Shown here: positions 44,086-52,241 of the stretch, in pieces
How the letters are laid out: each line of letters opens with the position of its first letter
Position numbering within the stretch: position 1 is the first letter of the stretch
Origin: Njordibacter sp937773555
Lineage (GTDB): Bacteria; Pseudomonadota; Gammaproteobacteria; Pseudomonadales; Balneatricaceae
Direction: 5' to 3'
Length of the DNA stretch: 64,000 nt
Assembly (NCBI RefSeq): GCF_047730085.1
Contig: NZ_CP159830.1
Span: 372,001 to 436,000 of the forward strand
Notes under the pieces: model-generated
Told to the model about the DNA's origin: nothing
What the model saw: only the letters and a program-made list of their open reading frames with translations
Databases searched by the model: none
Translations under genes and position numbers: made by a program

Positions 44086-45041
44086 TGACGGTAAAAACCA
44101 CGCTTATGCAATGGAGAATTTTCACTACAGGCTTACTTATGGGCGCTGCGGATCTAGTTCCCGGTATATCAGGTGGCACTGTGGCTCTGTTAAGTGGTGT
44201 TTATGGCCGCTTATTAAACGCAATTGGTCACTTTGACCTGCATTTATTAAAGCTGATTATGACCTGGCAGTTAGCTAAGGCTTGGCAGTATGTTGATGGC
44301 TTATTTTTAGCTAACCTTGGCCTTGGCATGGCAAGTTCGCTATTGCTACTGTCTAAGCTAATCACTTGGCTTTTGCTTGTCCAGCCTTTGGTAATGTGGA
44401 GTTTATTTTTTGGGTTAATCCTTGTTGCAAGCCTGCTGTTATTAAAAGAGCTATATGCTCAAAGCCAACTGCGGATGGGCTGGCTTGTATCGGGATGTTT
44501 GGTCAGTGTGGCTTTGGCCACTGTGCCTATGTTACAGCCGGTTGATGGCTTCTCTGGCTGGGGTTACTTGTGGTTGATGGGGGCAGGCGCCGTGGCGATT
44601 AGTGCTATGATTTTGCCTGGGGTTTCTGGTAGTTTCATATTACTAATGCTGGGCATTTATCCATTTTTGATCGCTCGTCTAGCAGCATTAGATGTTCAGA
44701 TCATGACTATCTTCGCGCTAGGCTGTATTTTTGGCCTGATCGCCTTCAGTCGGCTCATTAGTTATTTGTTAAAGTCCTACACTGCAGCGGTGATGAGCCT
44801 TTTGGCGGGGCTAATGATGGGCTCCGTGGTTAAATTGTGGCCATGGAAATACACAGTCACCTACCGTTTAAATAGCGCAGGATTAGAAGTGCCACTGCAG
44901 CAAGAAAACCTTATGCCCTGGGTGTATAGCCAAATCACTGGTACTGATAGTCAACTTGTTTGGTGCTTAACGGTTTGTTGCTTGGCAGGTTTGCTAGTAG
45001 CTAAGTTTGGTCGTATTCAACTGCATGACCTGGCGGCTTAA
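44082..45041 (+). CDS. DUF368 membrane protein, predicted undecaprenyl phosphate translocase
   Basis: 319 residues with about eight to nine membrane segments. The N-terminal GLLMGAADLVPGISGGTVALLSGVYGRLLNAI and the repeated ISAMILPGVSGSFILLMLGIY are the paired PGxSG motifs of DUF368. Proteins of this family (PopT) have been reported to recycle undecaprenyl phosphate across the inner membrane in Vibrio cholerae and Staphylococcus aureus, so the same role is likely. It overlaps pcm by 4 bp and is followed 2 bp later by nlpD, so it belongs to the surE-pcm-nlpD operon. Confidence 0.88.
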   Translation: MMTVKTTLMQWRIFTTGLLMGAADLVPGISGGTVALLSGVYGRLLNAIGHFDLHLLKLIMTWQLAKAWQYVDGLFLANLGLGMASSLLLLSKLITWLLLVQPLVMWSLFFGLILVASLLLLKELYAQSQLRMGWLVSGCLVSVALATVPMLQPVDGFSGWGYLWLMGAGAVAISAMILPGVSGSFILLMLGIYPFLIARLAALDVQIMTIFALGCIFGLIAFSRLISYLLKSYTAAVMSLLAGLMMGSVVKLWPWKYTVTYRLNSAGLEVPLQQENLMPWVYSQITGTDSQLVWCLTVCCLAGLLVAKFGRIQLHDLAA

Positions 45042-45043
45042 GT

Positions 45044-45901
45044 ATGCGTTCTAACACGGGGTTATTGTGGTTTACAAGGGGTTGTATCGTTGGTGCGGTT
45101 GGGTCTTTGCTTGCCGGTTGCAGTGCTAGTCAATATGCTCCAGTGCAGGAACTAGGTTACAGCATTTCTGCTGAGCTTTCAGCGGGTAATAGATCGAAAA
45201 CTACTCTGGCACCATACCAAGTGAGGCCTGGCGACACCATGTTTGCAATTGCTTGGCGTTTTGGTTGGGATTATAAAAAGTTAGCAAAAGTGAATGGCAT
45301 TAGTTCTCCTTACACCATTTATGTAGGGCAAGTAATTTACTTTAATGATACTAATAGTAATTATTTAGTGAGCCAGCCTGCTGCAAAACCATCAGTTAAA
45401 AAGCCTATTGTGAATGCTAAAAAAACAACATATGAGGCAGAATCTATAGCGAAAAAAACGCCACCTGTTTCAAAAACTTCAGCTAAAATCTATAAAATAC
45501 CCCAAGATAGTGCATATTTTGGGCCATCGTCTGTTACGTGGGCTTGGCCATTAAAAGGTAAGGTGCTGAAAAGCTTTTCTAATAAAGGTAACGCTTTTAA
45601 TGGCATCGATTTATCATCAAGCTTGGGTAAACCAGTAAAAGCGGCATCTAGTGGAATAATAGTATATGCTGGTAGTGGTATTCAAGGCTACGGAAAGCTA
45701 GTTGTGGTGAAACATAACAATACCTTTCTTAGTGCATATGCCTACAACAGCCGCATTTTGGTGGTTGAAGGCGCCACTGTGAATGCAGGCCAAATTATAG
45801 CGGAAGTAGGCAAGGGGCCTCAATTGGATCCAAGACTGCATTTCGAAATTCGCAAAGATGGTAAGCCTGTTAATCCACTGAGGTATTTGCCGGAGCTATA
45901 A
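45044..45901 (+). CDS. nlpD: Lipoprotein NlpD, LysM/LytM amidase activator
   Basis: 285 residues. A lipoprotein signal peptide ends in LLAGC at about residue 26. A LysM domain follows (YQVRPGDTMFAIAWRFGWDYKKLAKVNGI), then a Lys/Pro-rich linker, then an M23/LytM domain (about 170-280). The metal-binding residues of active M23 enzymes are not all kept (GIDLSS where HxxxD is expected), so it should be a degenerate activator of cell-wall amidases in septum splitting, like E. coli NlpD. It sits immediately upstream of rpoS, whose main promoter usually lies inside nlpD. Confidence 0.95.
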   Translation: MRSNTGLLWFTRGCIVGAVGSLLAGCSASQYAPVQELGYSISAELSAGNRSKTTLAPYQVRPGDTMFAIAWRFGWDYKKLAKVNGISSPYTIYVGQVIYFNDTNSNYLVSQPAAKPSVKKPIVNAKKTTYEAESIAKKTPPVSKTSAKIYKIPQDSAYFGPSSVTWAWPLKGKVLKSFSNKGNAFNGIDLSSSLGKPVKAASSGIIVYAGSGIQGYGKLVVVKHNNTFLSAYAYNSRILVVEGATVNAGQIIAEVGKGPQLDPRLHFEIRKDGKPVNPLRYLPEL

Positions 45902-45965
45902 TTTGTTCATAACAAAACTACTGTGCAGTCTTTAATGACGGTAGCTAGTGAATTAGGTTGGTCTA

Positions 45966-46907
45966 ATGATGCGAAAATTATCTCTTGAAGAAGCGCATAA
46001 GCAACGCAGTGAATTGGAGTATGCGAAATATAAGTCTACTGGCAAGAATGCTAATAAAGACACCGATTTTAAAGACGCAACTAATCTATATTTAGGTGAG
46101 ATTGGCTTTTGTGCCTTATTGACGGCTGAAGAAGAGCAATACTTTGCTCGCCTAGCGTTAAAGGGTAATGAACAAGCTCGCCATCGCATGATTGAAAGCA
46201 ATTTAAGGCTTGTGGTTAAAATTGCACGCCGCTATGTTAACCGTGGGCTTACTCTGTTAGACCTTATCGAAGAAGGTAATTTAGGTTTGATCCACGCCGT
46301 GGGGAAGTTTGATCCCGAAAGAGGCTTTCGGTTTTCGACCTACGGCACATGGTGGATTCGCCAGACAATTGAGCGAGCGATCATGAATCAAGCACGTATT
46401 ATTCGTTTGCCAATCCATGTGGTAAAGGAATTAAATACTTATTTGCGAGCCTCCAGAGAACTTACCCAAACGTTAAACCACGAGCCAATCCCAGAAGAAA
46501 TAGCCAATTACCTCGGCAAGCCTGTAAAGCAGGTTAGCGCAGTGCTTAACTTAAATGACAGGGTGGGTTCGGTGGATAACACCTTGGGCCCTAACAGCAA
46601 CACAACACTGCTAGAAAGCATACCAGACACAGTAAACCAAGACCCCGAAAAATTCGTAGTAGACACCAACTTAATGTCTAATATGGAGCAGTGGTTAGAT
46701 CGACTCAGCGATCTTCAAAAAGATGTTATTTGTCACCGTTTTGGCCTACGAGGCCGCAGTGTTAGTACGCTAGAAAGTTTAGGCAAACAGATGGGACTCC
46801 CCAGGGAAAGAGTTCGCCAAATTCAAGTAGGAGCACTACGATGCCTGCGTCATACCCTAGAAACAGAGGGCCTTAGCAGTTTAGATGTGTTGGATGCCAA
46901 ACTTTAA
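45966..46907 (+). CDS. rpoS: RNA polymerase sigma factor RpoS
   Basis: 313 residues. Stationary-phase and general stress sigma factor. Region 1.2 (DATNLYLGEIGFCALLTAEEE), region 2 (ESNLRLVVKIARRYVNRGLTLLDLIEEGNLGLIHAVGKFDPERGFRFSTYGTWWIRQTIERAI), region 3 and region 4 (PRERVRQIQVGALRCLR) are all intact. It follows nlpD as usual. It converges on mutS with only 4 bp between stops, with no fdxA between them and no visible terminator. Confidence 0.97.
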   Translation: MMRKLSLEEAHKQRSELEYAKYKSTGKNANKDTDFKDATNLYLGEIGFCALLTAEEEQYFARLALKGNEQARHRMIESNLRLVVKIARRYVNRGLTLLDLIEEGNLGLIHAVGKFDPERGFRFSTYGTWWIRQTIERAIMNQARIIRLPIHVVKELNTYLRASRELTQTLNHEPIPEEIANYLGKPVKQVSAVLNLNDRVGSVDNTLGPNSNTTLLESIPDTVNQDPEKFVVDTNLMSNMEQWLDRLSDLQKDVICHRFGLRGRSVSTLESLGKQMGLPRERVRQIQVGALRCLRHTLETEGLSSLDVLDAKL

Positions 46908-46911
46908 TCAA

Positions 46912-49509
46912 CTAACTACGCAAGAGCTGGTGCATTTGGTAAATGAGGTCCAGTGCTTGTCGAGGTGTCAGTTCGTCTGCTTTGTTAGCTTCTAAAAGTG
47001 ATTCAATTGGGTGGGCTAATTGGCTAAATAACTCTGTTTGTATCGGTTTTTCAAGTGGATTTTTTGGAATGTTCAGGCTATCGTTTTTTTCTAAATAATG
47101 TAGCTTTTGTTGAGCTTCGCTTATTACTTGATGCGGCACACCAGCTAACTTAGCCACTTGCAGGCCATAACTTTGACTTGCAGGCCCAGGTAATACTTTA
47201 TGCATAAAAATAATATTGTCATCATGTTCTGTGGCATCTAAATGCACGTTTTTTACTTGATTTAGTTGGTCTGATAGTTGTGTCATTTCAAAGTAGTGAG
47301 TTGCAAAAAGAGTTAAAGCACCAATGTCTCTTGCTAGGTTTAAGGCGCAGGACCAGGCTAAAGACAAGCCATCAAAAGTGCTAGTACCCCGGCCGACCTC
47401 ATCCATTAAAACGAGGCTTTTAGCGCTGGCATTATTCAGAATGTTAGCAGTTTCTGTCATCTCGACCATAAAGGTTGAGCGACCACCAGCAAGATCATCA
47501 CTACTGCCCATGCGAGTGAATACTCGATCTACAATGCCAATTTTTGCTTCTAATGCGGGCACATACGAGCCGATTTGGGCCATGATCACGATTAAAGCTA
47601 CTTGCCTCATGTAAGTGGACTTACCACCCATATTTGGGCCTGTAATCATCATCATGCTCTTGGTGTTAGACAAGTGGGTGTCGTTCGCCACAAACGGATT
47701 CGTAATCAATTGCTCAACAACCAAGTGCCTACCCTGAGTAATGCTGATGCCAGGTTCGGCTTTTAAGCTTGGTTGGTTCAGGTTTAAACATAGAGCTCGT
47801 TCAGCAAGACAGCACAGTACATCAAGCTCACAAATGCCATCGGAGGAGCACTGCAGTTGTGGTAGGTGTTTGGCTAACTCTTCTACTAAAGCTTCATATA
47901 GGGCCTTCTCGCGGGCTAAACTTCGGCTTTTACTGCTTAAGGCTTTATCTTCAAAGGCTTTAAGCTCTGGGGTGATAAACCGCTCAGCGTTCTTTAGAGT
48001 CTGTCTACGGACATATTCAGTAGGGGCTTGGCCAGATTGTAATCTACTTATTTCAATGTAATAACCATGTACACGATTGTAGCCAACTTTTAGGGTGGAT
48101 AGGCCTGTGCGTTCTCGCTCTTGGATTTCTAAATCAAGCAAGAATTGACCTGCATTTTGGCTCAGGCCCCGCAGTTCATCTAATTCAGTATCATAACCCT
48201 CTGCTATCACACCACCATCTCGGATAACGACGGGTGGATTGTCGACAATAGCTGCCATTAGCAAGTCAACAATCGATGCAAATTCGCTAATATTTTTAGC
48301 TAAGGATCTGGCTTTGACAGCCTCCAAAGACTGCAACAAGGTTTGTATGTTGGGCAGCGCAGTGAGGCTGACACAAAGACGAGATAAATCTCGAGGGCGT
48401 GCAGACCTTAGAGCGATGCGAGACAAGATGCGCTCCATGTCCCCAATCGGTTTAAGGCTTCGCTGCAGATCTTCTGGGTTTTCACTAGCAATGGCATGGC
48501 TAATAAAATCTTGTCGCTGTTCAAGAATACTAATGTCTCTTAAAGGGTTATTAAGCCAGCGACGTAAAAGTCTTCCTCCCATCGGTGTGGCTGTGGTATC
48601 CAATACTGCAGCAAGAGTATATTGTTCACCCCCGTTAATGTTGTGATCTATTTCTAAATTTTTTCGGCTCGGGCCATCAAGAATTAGAGTATTTTGAGGC
48701 AGCTCTACTTGTAAGTTGCGTAAATGAGGCAGGTCCCCTTTTTGGGATTCCTTAGCGTAATTCAACAAACACCCCGCAGCACAGATAGCCGCCTTCATCC
48801 CATCGCAACCAAAGCCGCTTAAATCACGGGTGTTAAACTGGTTGCAAAGTAATCGTTGAGCCGTGTCAAAGACGAAGTTCCAGCTGGGCTGTGAGCGACG
48901 GCAGGCCCATTCTTGTATGTGATCAATTACATGGCTGGTCTCCTCAAACAACAGCTCTGCAGGTCTCAAGCGTTGTAATTGGGTCTGTAATTGGTCTACA
49001 GTGTTGGCTTCTACTAAAGTAAAGCGCCCACTACTCATGTCTAAGCTGGCAATGCCAAAGGTGTCATCTAACTGGCAAACGGCAGTGAGTAAGTGATCCC
49101 GGTTAGCATCCATTAAGGCTTCGTCTGTCACGGTTCCGGGGGTAACTACACGAACCACTTTTCTATCTACAGGTCCCTTACTGGTAGCGGGGTCGCCAAT
49201 TTGCTCCGCGACCGCTACGGAGCGACCAGCATTGACGATTTTGGCGATATAGCCTTCAGCCGCATGGTATGGAATACCACACATAGGTATTGGTTGCCCC
49301 GCAGACTGTCCCCTAGACGTCAAGGATATGTCGAGTAACTGTGAAGCCTCTTTTGCATCGTCATAAAACATTTCGTAAAAGTCGCCCATACGATAAAATA
49401 CCAGATCGGTGGGATGATCACTCTTAATGCCCAAATACTGTTGCATCATGGGGGTGTGGTTAGAGTTAATGCTCTTGTTTAGTTCTTTGTTTTTGTTAGA
49501 AATATTCAT
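46912..49509 (-). CDS. mutS: DNA mismatch repair protein MutS (5' end replaced by mobile element)
   Basis: 865 residues. Mismatch-binding ATPase of methyl-directed repair. The N-terminal domain has FYRMGDFYEMFYDDAKEAS with the mismatch-stacking Phe and Glu in F-Y-E; the ATPase has MITGPNMGGKSTYMRQVALIVIMAQIG (Walker A), LVLMDEVGRGTSTFDGLSLAW (Walker B/signature) and FATHYFEMT. The body is normal. The first 17 residues before HTPMM are not: they are Asn/Lys-rich and come from a mobile element whose attachment core (49442-49461) covers the NHTPMM codons. The ancestral start (MVVTSTISNHTPMM) survives at 60004 on the far side of the element. Translation probably still works in frame, but promoter and ribosome binding site are now element-derived. 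Confidence 0.97.
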   Translation of the reverse strand: MNISNKNKELNKSINSNHTPMMQQYLGIKSDHPTDLVFYRMGDFYEMFYDDAKEASQLLDISLTSRGQSAGQPIPMCGIPYHAAEGYIAKIVNAGRSVAVAEQIGDPATSKGPVDRKVVRVVTPGTVTDEALMDANRDHLLTAVCQLDDTFGIASLDMSSGRFTLVEANTVDQLQTQLQRLRPAELLFEETSHVIDHIQEWACRRSQPSWNFVFDTAQRLLCNQFNTRDLSGFGCDGMKAAICAAGCLLNYAKESQKGDLPHLRNLQVELPQNTLILDGPSRKNLEIDHNINGGEQYTLAAVLDTTATPMGGRLLRRWLNNPLRDISILEQRQDFISHAIASENPEDLQRSLKPIGDMERILSRIALRSARPRDLSRLCVSLTALPNIQTLLQSLEAVKARSLAKNISEFASIVDLLMAAIVDNPPVVIRDGGVIAEGYDTELDELRGLSQNAGQFLLDLEIQERERTGLSTLKVGYNRVHGYYIEISRLQSGQAPTEYVRRQTLKNAERFITPELKAFEDKALSSKSRSLAREKALYEALVEELAKHLPQLQCSSDGICELDVLCCLAERALCLNLNQPSLKAEPGISITQGRHLVVEQLITNPFVANDTHLSNTKSMMMITGPNMGGKSTYMRQVALIVIMAQIGSYVPALEAKIGIVDRVFTRMGSSDDLAGGRSTFMVEMTETANILNNASAKSLVLMDEVGRGTSTFDGLSLAWSCALNLARDIGALTLFATHYFEMTQLSDQLNQVKNVHLDATEHDDNIIFMHKVLPGPASQSYGLQVAKLAGVPHQVISEAQQKLHYLEKNDSLNIPKNPLEKPIQTELFSQLAHPIESLLEANKADELTPRQALDLIYQMHQLLRS
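49442..49461. repeat. attL core of the element, within mutS
   Basis: TGCATCATGGGGGT (14 bases identical to attR), then one mismatch (G here, A at attR), then TGGTT. On the minus strand it encodes N-H-T-P-M-M and part of the next codon of MutS. It joins mutS body on the left to element DNA on the right. Confidence 0.88.
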
Positions 49510-49720
49510 TAATTAATCATAACTCTATGTTTATATTGAAATTAAATTCAATCGCTTTAACTATCAATTAGTGTCATGAAGTAAATGCTTGTATTAAGAG
49601 GGTTCATTCTTTAGTGTAGGTTCTAGTGTAGGCTTTTAGCTCAAATGATTAGTATCTTGAGTAAGGGTTATCCTAGGTAAATAACTAAAGAGCAGGTAAC
49701 CGTCCTGTTTCAGGAATATC
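49510..49720. promoter_or_regulatory. Element-borne divergent control region for mutS and the integrase
   Basis: 211 bp between the present mutS start (minus strand) and the integrase start (plus strand), lying wholly inside the element. The promoters of both genes must be here or further in. It contains two copies of TAGTGTAGG. A small palindrome CCTG-TTT-CAGG (49704-49714) overlaps the integrase ribosome binding region. No single promoter can be chosen by eye because the region is A+T-rich. Confidence 0.6.
49609..49633 (+). repeat. Direct repeats CTTTAGTGTAGG / CTAGTGTAGG, candidate integrase arm sites
   Basis: CTTTAGTGTAGG at 49609-49620 and CTAGTGTAGG at 49623-49632 are tandem, about 150 bp inside the left core. 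The exact 12-mer recurs at 59885-59896 near the right end. Tyrosine recombinases commonly bind such short repeats flanking the core. Confidence 0.55.
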
Positions 49721-51007
49721 ATGACGCAAAATACAATTGTACGGTCAGTAGTGATTTCACGCAAACCTCAACATCGTAAGCCGCTTTCTAGTTTGGCTGT
49801 GAAAGGTCTTAAATGGGAGATGGCTGACTTGGCTGACGTGCCACCTCACGAAGGTTTGAGAGTAAAGGCCAACAAGAGTGGCTCGAAGTCGTGGTATTAC
49901 CGTTATAGGGTAGGCAATAAACTAAGACAGATTACCCTTGGTTCTTATCCTTCTATGGATTTAGCAGAAGCTCGGGAAGAATATCGTAAATTCAAGAAGC
50001 TTAGAGACACAAACATAGATCCAAAGATTTCACAGCAACAAGATAAAGAACTACTTAAGAGAAGTATTGGAAAAAGTGATGTTGAGGGTCATACCTTTCA
50101 ACGGATGATTGAGCGGTACATTGTAGAAAAGTTAGAAAACACCCGCCAACCCAAGGGTACCCGTGAAGTACAACGAATAATGGAGAAAGACCTAGGTGTC
50201 TTGGCTGCGGTGGTTGTTGGTGATGGTCTGAAAACTACAATACATAATCATATTTTTGAAATATCAAAGCGATCAAAAGACGTTGCTAGAGTCTTTCGGC
50301 GCGAGCTTAAGTGCGCTTGGCAATATGCATTTAATACAGGGTACACAAACATCCCCTGCCCAATAAATTCTGATATTGGTGGTAAGTTGAAGCAGGGCCA
50401 GCGGCGCAGGGTACTGACTGATGATGAATTGTCTGAGCTGCTACCATGGATGCATAACTACTCTGAAACCGTGCGTGATGTGCTGACGTTAACGCTATAC
50501 ACTGGTTTGAGAAGTGGCGAAGTGTGTCGGCTCAGAGATGATTGGTTAGTCGAGGGTGTTGAAGCTTGGAGCATCGTAATACCGTCCCATGAAATGAAAA
50601 TACCGCATGCTGATCATGTTGTTCCACTAGTTGGTCGAGCGTTGGAGATAGCTAGAAAAAGAAGGGGTAGTGGGTATTGGTTTAAATCTCGCACGGGAGG
50701 GCATATTAAGCAAAAGGTGCTTGGTGTTGAAGTTTATAGCCATTCAGGTCGCTCAAAAGCTAAAACCTATAAAGCGCAAACTATATGCCCAGTAATTGAC
50801 TGGTCACCTAACGACCTTCGTAAAACTGCAAGAACGCATTTAGCAAAGCTCAAATGTCCATACGAAATTGGTGAAAAAATATTACACCATAAGCTGCTAG
50901 GGGTTGCTGGATTATACAATCAATACAACTATGAAGAAGAGCGGCGAGAGTGGCTTACTACCTTAGGCGATCATTTTGATAGGTTAGGGGGGCAAACCCA
51001 TGAATGA
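49721..51007 (+). CDS. int: Tyrosine recombinase/integrase (P4-like, DUF4102 N-terminus)
   Basis: 428 residues. Residues about 25-110 form the arm-binding DUF4102-type domain (GLRVKANKSGSKSWYYRYRVGNKLRQITLGSYPSMDLAEAREE). A core-binding domain spans about 125-210 and the catalytic domain about 230-415. Catalytic residues: Arg264 (TGLRSGEVCRL), Arg367 in NDLRK, His389/His390 (ILHHKLLG) and the nucleophile Tyr399 (GLYNQY). The HxxR histidine is replaced by Asn364. It lies at the left end of the element, transcribed inward, 259 bp from the attL core. The start ATG follows TTTCAGGAATATC. It overlaps the next gene by 8 bp. Confidence 0.95.
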   Translation: MTQNTIVRSVVISRKPQHRKPLSSLAVKGLKWEMADLADVPPHEGLRVKANKSGSKSWYYRYRVGNKLRQITLGSYPSMDLAEAREEYRKFKKLRDTNIDPKISQQQDKELLKRSIGKSDVEGHTFQRMIERYIVEKLENTRQPKGTREVQRIMEKDLGVLAAVVVGDGLKTTIHNHIFEISKRSKDVARVFRRELKCAWQYAFNTGYTNIPCPINSDIGGKLKQGQRRRVLTDDELSELLPWMHNYSETVRDVLTLTLYTGLRSGEVCRLRDDWLVEGVEAWSIVIPSHEMKIPHADHVVPLVGRALEIARKRRGSGYWFKSRTGGHIKQKVLGVEVYSHSGRSKAKTYKAQTICPVIDWSPNDLRKTARTHLAKLKCPYEIGEKILHHKLLGVAGLYNQYNYEEERREWLTTLGDHFDRLGGQTHE

Positions 51008-51653
51008 GCTAACGTTAGATGAAGCAGCAAAGATGATCCTGCTGCGGGAAAAACAGGATGTTGCTCTTGTAATGGGAGAGTTGAGCAGTTGGGTGCCAGA
51101 TCCTACAAAAGTTAGATATTTTAACTGTATTTTGAAGATGAGAAATGACTGGGGATATTGTGAGGCAGAAATAAATAATTGGGTGGGTCTTTTTGTAGGT
51201 GACTCAAAATGGGATTATCCAGCGTTATACCCCTGTGGAAGGGTAATGGAGCCAGATTACTTTACTGAAACTGTTGGCTTTGTTGCTCATGTTAGATGGG
51301 CATCGGACATGGAGCCAGAGAATGGCATATATCATCTGGCTGGAGATTACGCTCGTCGAGGATACATGCAAGCCAAAAACCTAACGGGTGCTGGGGCCAA
51401 GGTCACCAACCTTACCGTTCTTGTGTCTGAATGTGTGCATAGGCTAAATAAGTTGAACGCGGATAATCCACCGACTTGGCGTACGGTATTAGATCAACTG
51501 CAAGTTTATGACAGCCCTGTTAACCCAACTATCGAATACATTGATCATGATGAAAAAGAAATTGGATGGGTAAATTACAAAGGTGAGTTGCGCAAAACTG
51601 GCTTTGGAGAGTTTCGGAATCGAATCTCGAAAGCAAAAAAAATTAATTTATAA
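51000..51653 (+). CDS. Unknown protein translationally coupled to the integrase
   Basis: 217 residues, start codon inside the 3' end of int (8-bp overlap). No signal peptide or membrane segment. It has many Trp and Tyr residues (ELSSWVPDP, MRNDWGYCEAEINNWVG, HVRWASDMEPENGIYHLAGDYARRGYMQ) and a basic tail (FRNRISKAKKINL). I do not recognise a family. Its coupling to int suggests a role tied to integration, excision or element maintenance, but the sequence does not show which. A perfect 8-bp stem inverted repeat follows at 51662-51684. Confidence 0.65.
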   Translation: MNELTLDEAAKMILLREKQDVALVMGELSSWVPDPTKVRYFNCILKMRNDWGYCEAEINNWVGLFVGDSKWDYPALYPCGRVMEPDYFTETVGFVAHVRWASDMEPENGIYHLAGDYARRGYMQAKNLTGAGAKVTNLTVLVSECVHRLNKLNADNPPTWRTVLDQLQVYDSPVNPTIEYIDHDEKEIGWVNYKGELRKTGFGEFRNRISKAKKINL

Positions 51654-51661
51654 AATTATCT

Positions 51662-51684
51662 TCAGGGTTTCCGAATAACCCTGA
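51662..51684. repeat. Perfect inverted repeat after the int operon
   Basis: TCAGGGTT and AACCCTGA form an 8-bp stem around TCCGAAT. No T-run follows. It lies 9 bp past the stop of the 217-residue gene and 47 bp before the AlpA-like gene, so it could be a weak terminator or an operator for that regulator. Confidence 0.45.
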
Positions 51685-51730
51685 AACGGCCTGTTGTAAT
51701 TGGTTTTTCCAATAAGCAATAGGCAGTATC

Positions 51731-51949
51731 ATGAAGAATCAAACCAGCTCAAAAAATGTTCCAGAACAGTATCGCCACCTACAAGATCTGACGATTTCTC
51801 AGGCCAGTCAGGTTTTACAGGTATCTCATCCAACTATTTGGCGGTTGGTTAAAAAAGGAATGCTGCACAAATATAATGTCGGTCGTTCTGCAAGAATCCA
51901 TATAGAGTCAGTTGCAGCTCTTAGGGGTGGCTCTGATGCGAAATCATAA
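51731..51949 (+). CDS. AlpA/excisionase-like HTH protein
   Basis: 72 residues. The core is LTISQASQVLQVSHPTIWRLVKKGMLHKYNVGRSARIHIESVAAL, a winged-helix HTH of the MerR/excisionase (HTH_17) type: helix, turn, recognition helix, then the beta-wing with GRSARI. Such proteins act as excisionases (recombination directionality factors) or activators of int in P4-like elements. Its position after int fits both. It overlaps the next gene by 14 bp. Confidence 0.82.
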   Translation: MKNQTSSKNVPEQYRHLQDLTISQASQVLQVSHPTIWRLVKKGMLHKYNVGRSARIHIESVAALRGGSDAKS

Positions 51950-52145
51950 CCCTGTAGCACGTTTTTATAGCCTTGCACCTACCCGTACACGAGCTATCGA
52001 GGCTAAGTGTGCCGAATGTATGGGTTGTACTAAAGACCACTTAGAAAAGGGCTTTAAGAAGGAAATTCGTAACTGCACTGCGTTGTCTTGCGCATTGTAT
52101 TTTTTTAGACCCTATCAGATATCTGAAAAGATCCCACCACAATAA
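51936..52145 (+). CDS. Small cysteine-rich phage-type protein
   Basis: 69 residues from ATG 51936, overlapping the AlpA-like stop; a TTG at 51912 would add eight residues. The pattern AIEAKCAECMGC...KEIRNCTALSCALYFFRPY resembles small zinc-binding phage and satellite proteins with the form CxxCxG...RxCxxxxCxLYxxR. There are five Cys residues in that block plus basic residues, suggesting a zinc-stabilised nucleic-acid or protein-binding fold. Function is not established. Confidence 0.65.
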   Translation: MRNHNPVARFYSLAPTRTRAIEAKCAECMGCTKDHLEKGFKKEIRNCTALSCALYFFRPYQISEKIPPQ

Positions 52146-52241
52146 TTTTTAGCAATAATGCGGATCAGGCTATGGCTGGCTTGGTTCGTCTATTTTGTAA
52201 TTTGGTAGGTGTTTCATATTATCTTATAGCAGGACTAACCA

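Noticed and set aside
46907..46912. Absence of fdxA between rpoS and mutS
   Set aside because: This gene is variable in the neighbourhood across genera; no evidence of a recent loss.
47324..48646. Plus-strand open frames within mutS
   Set aside because: Antisense shadows of the conserved MutS frame without their own start signals or family matches.
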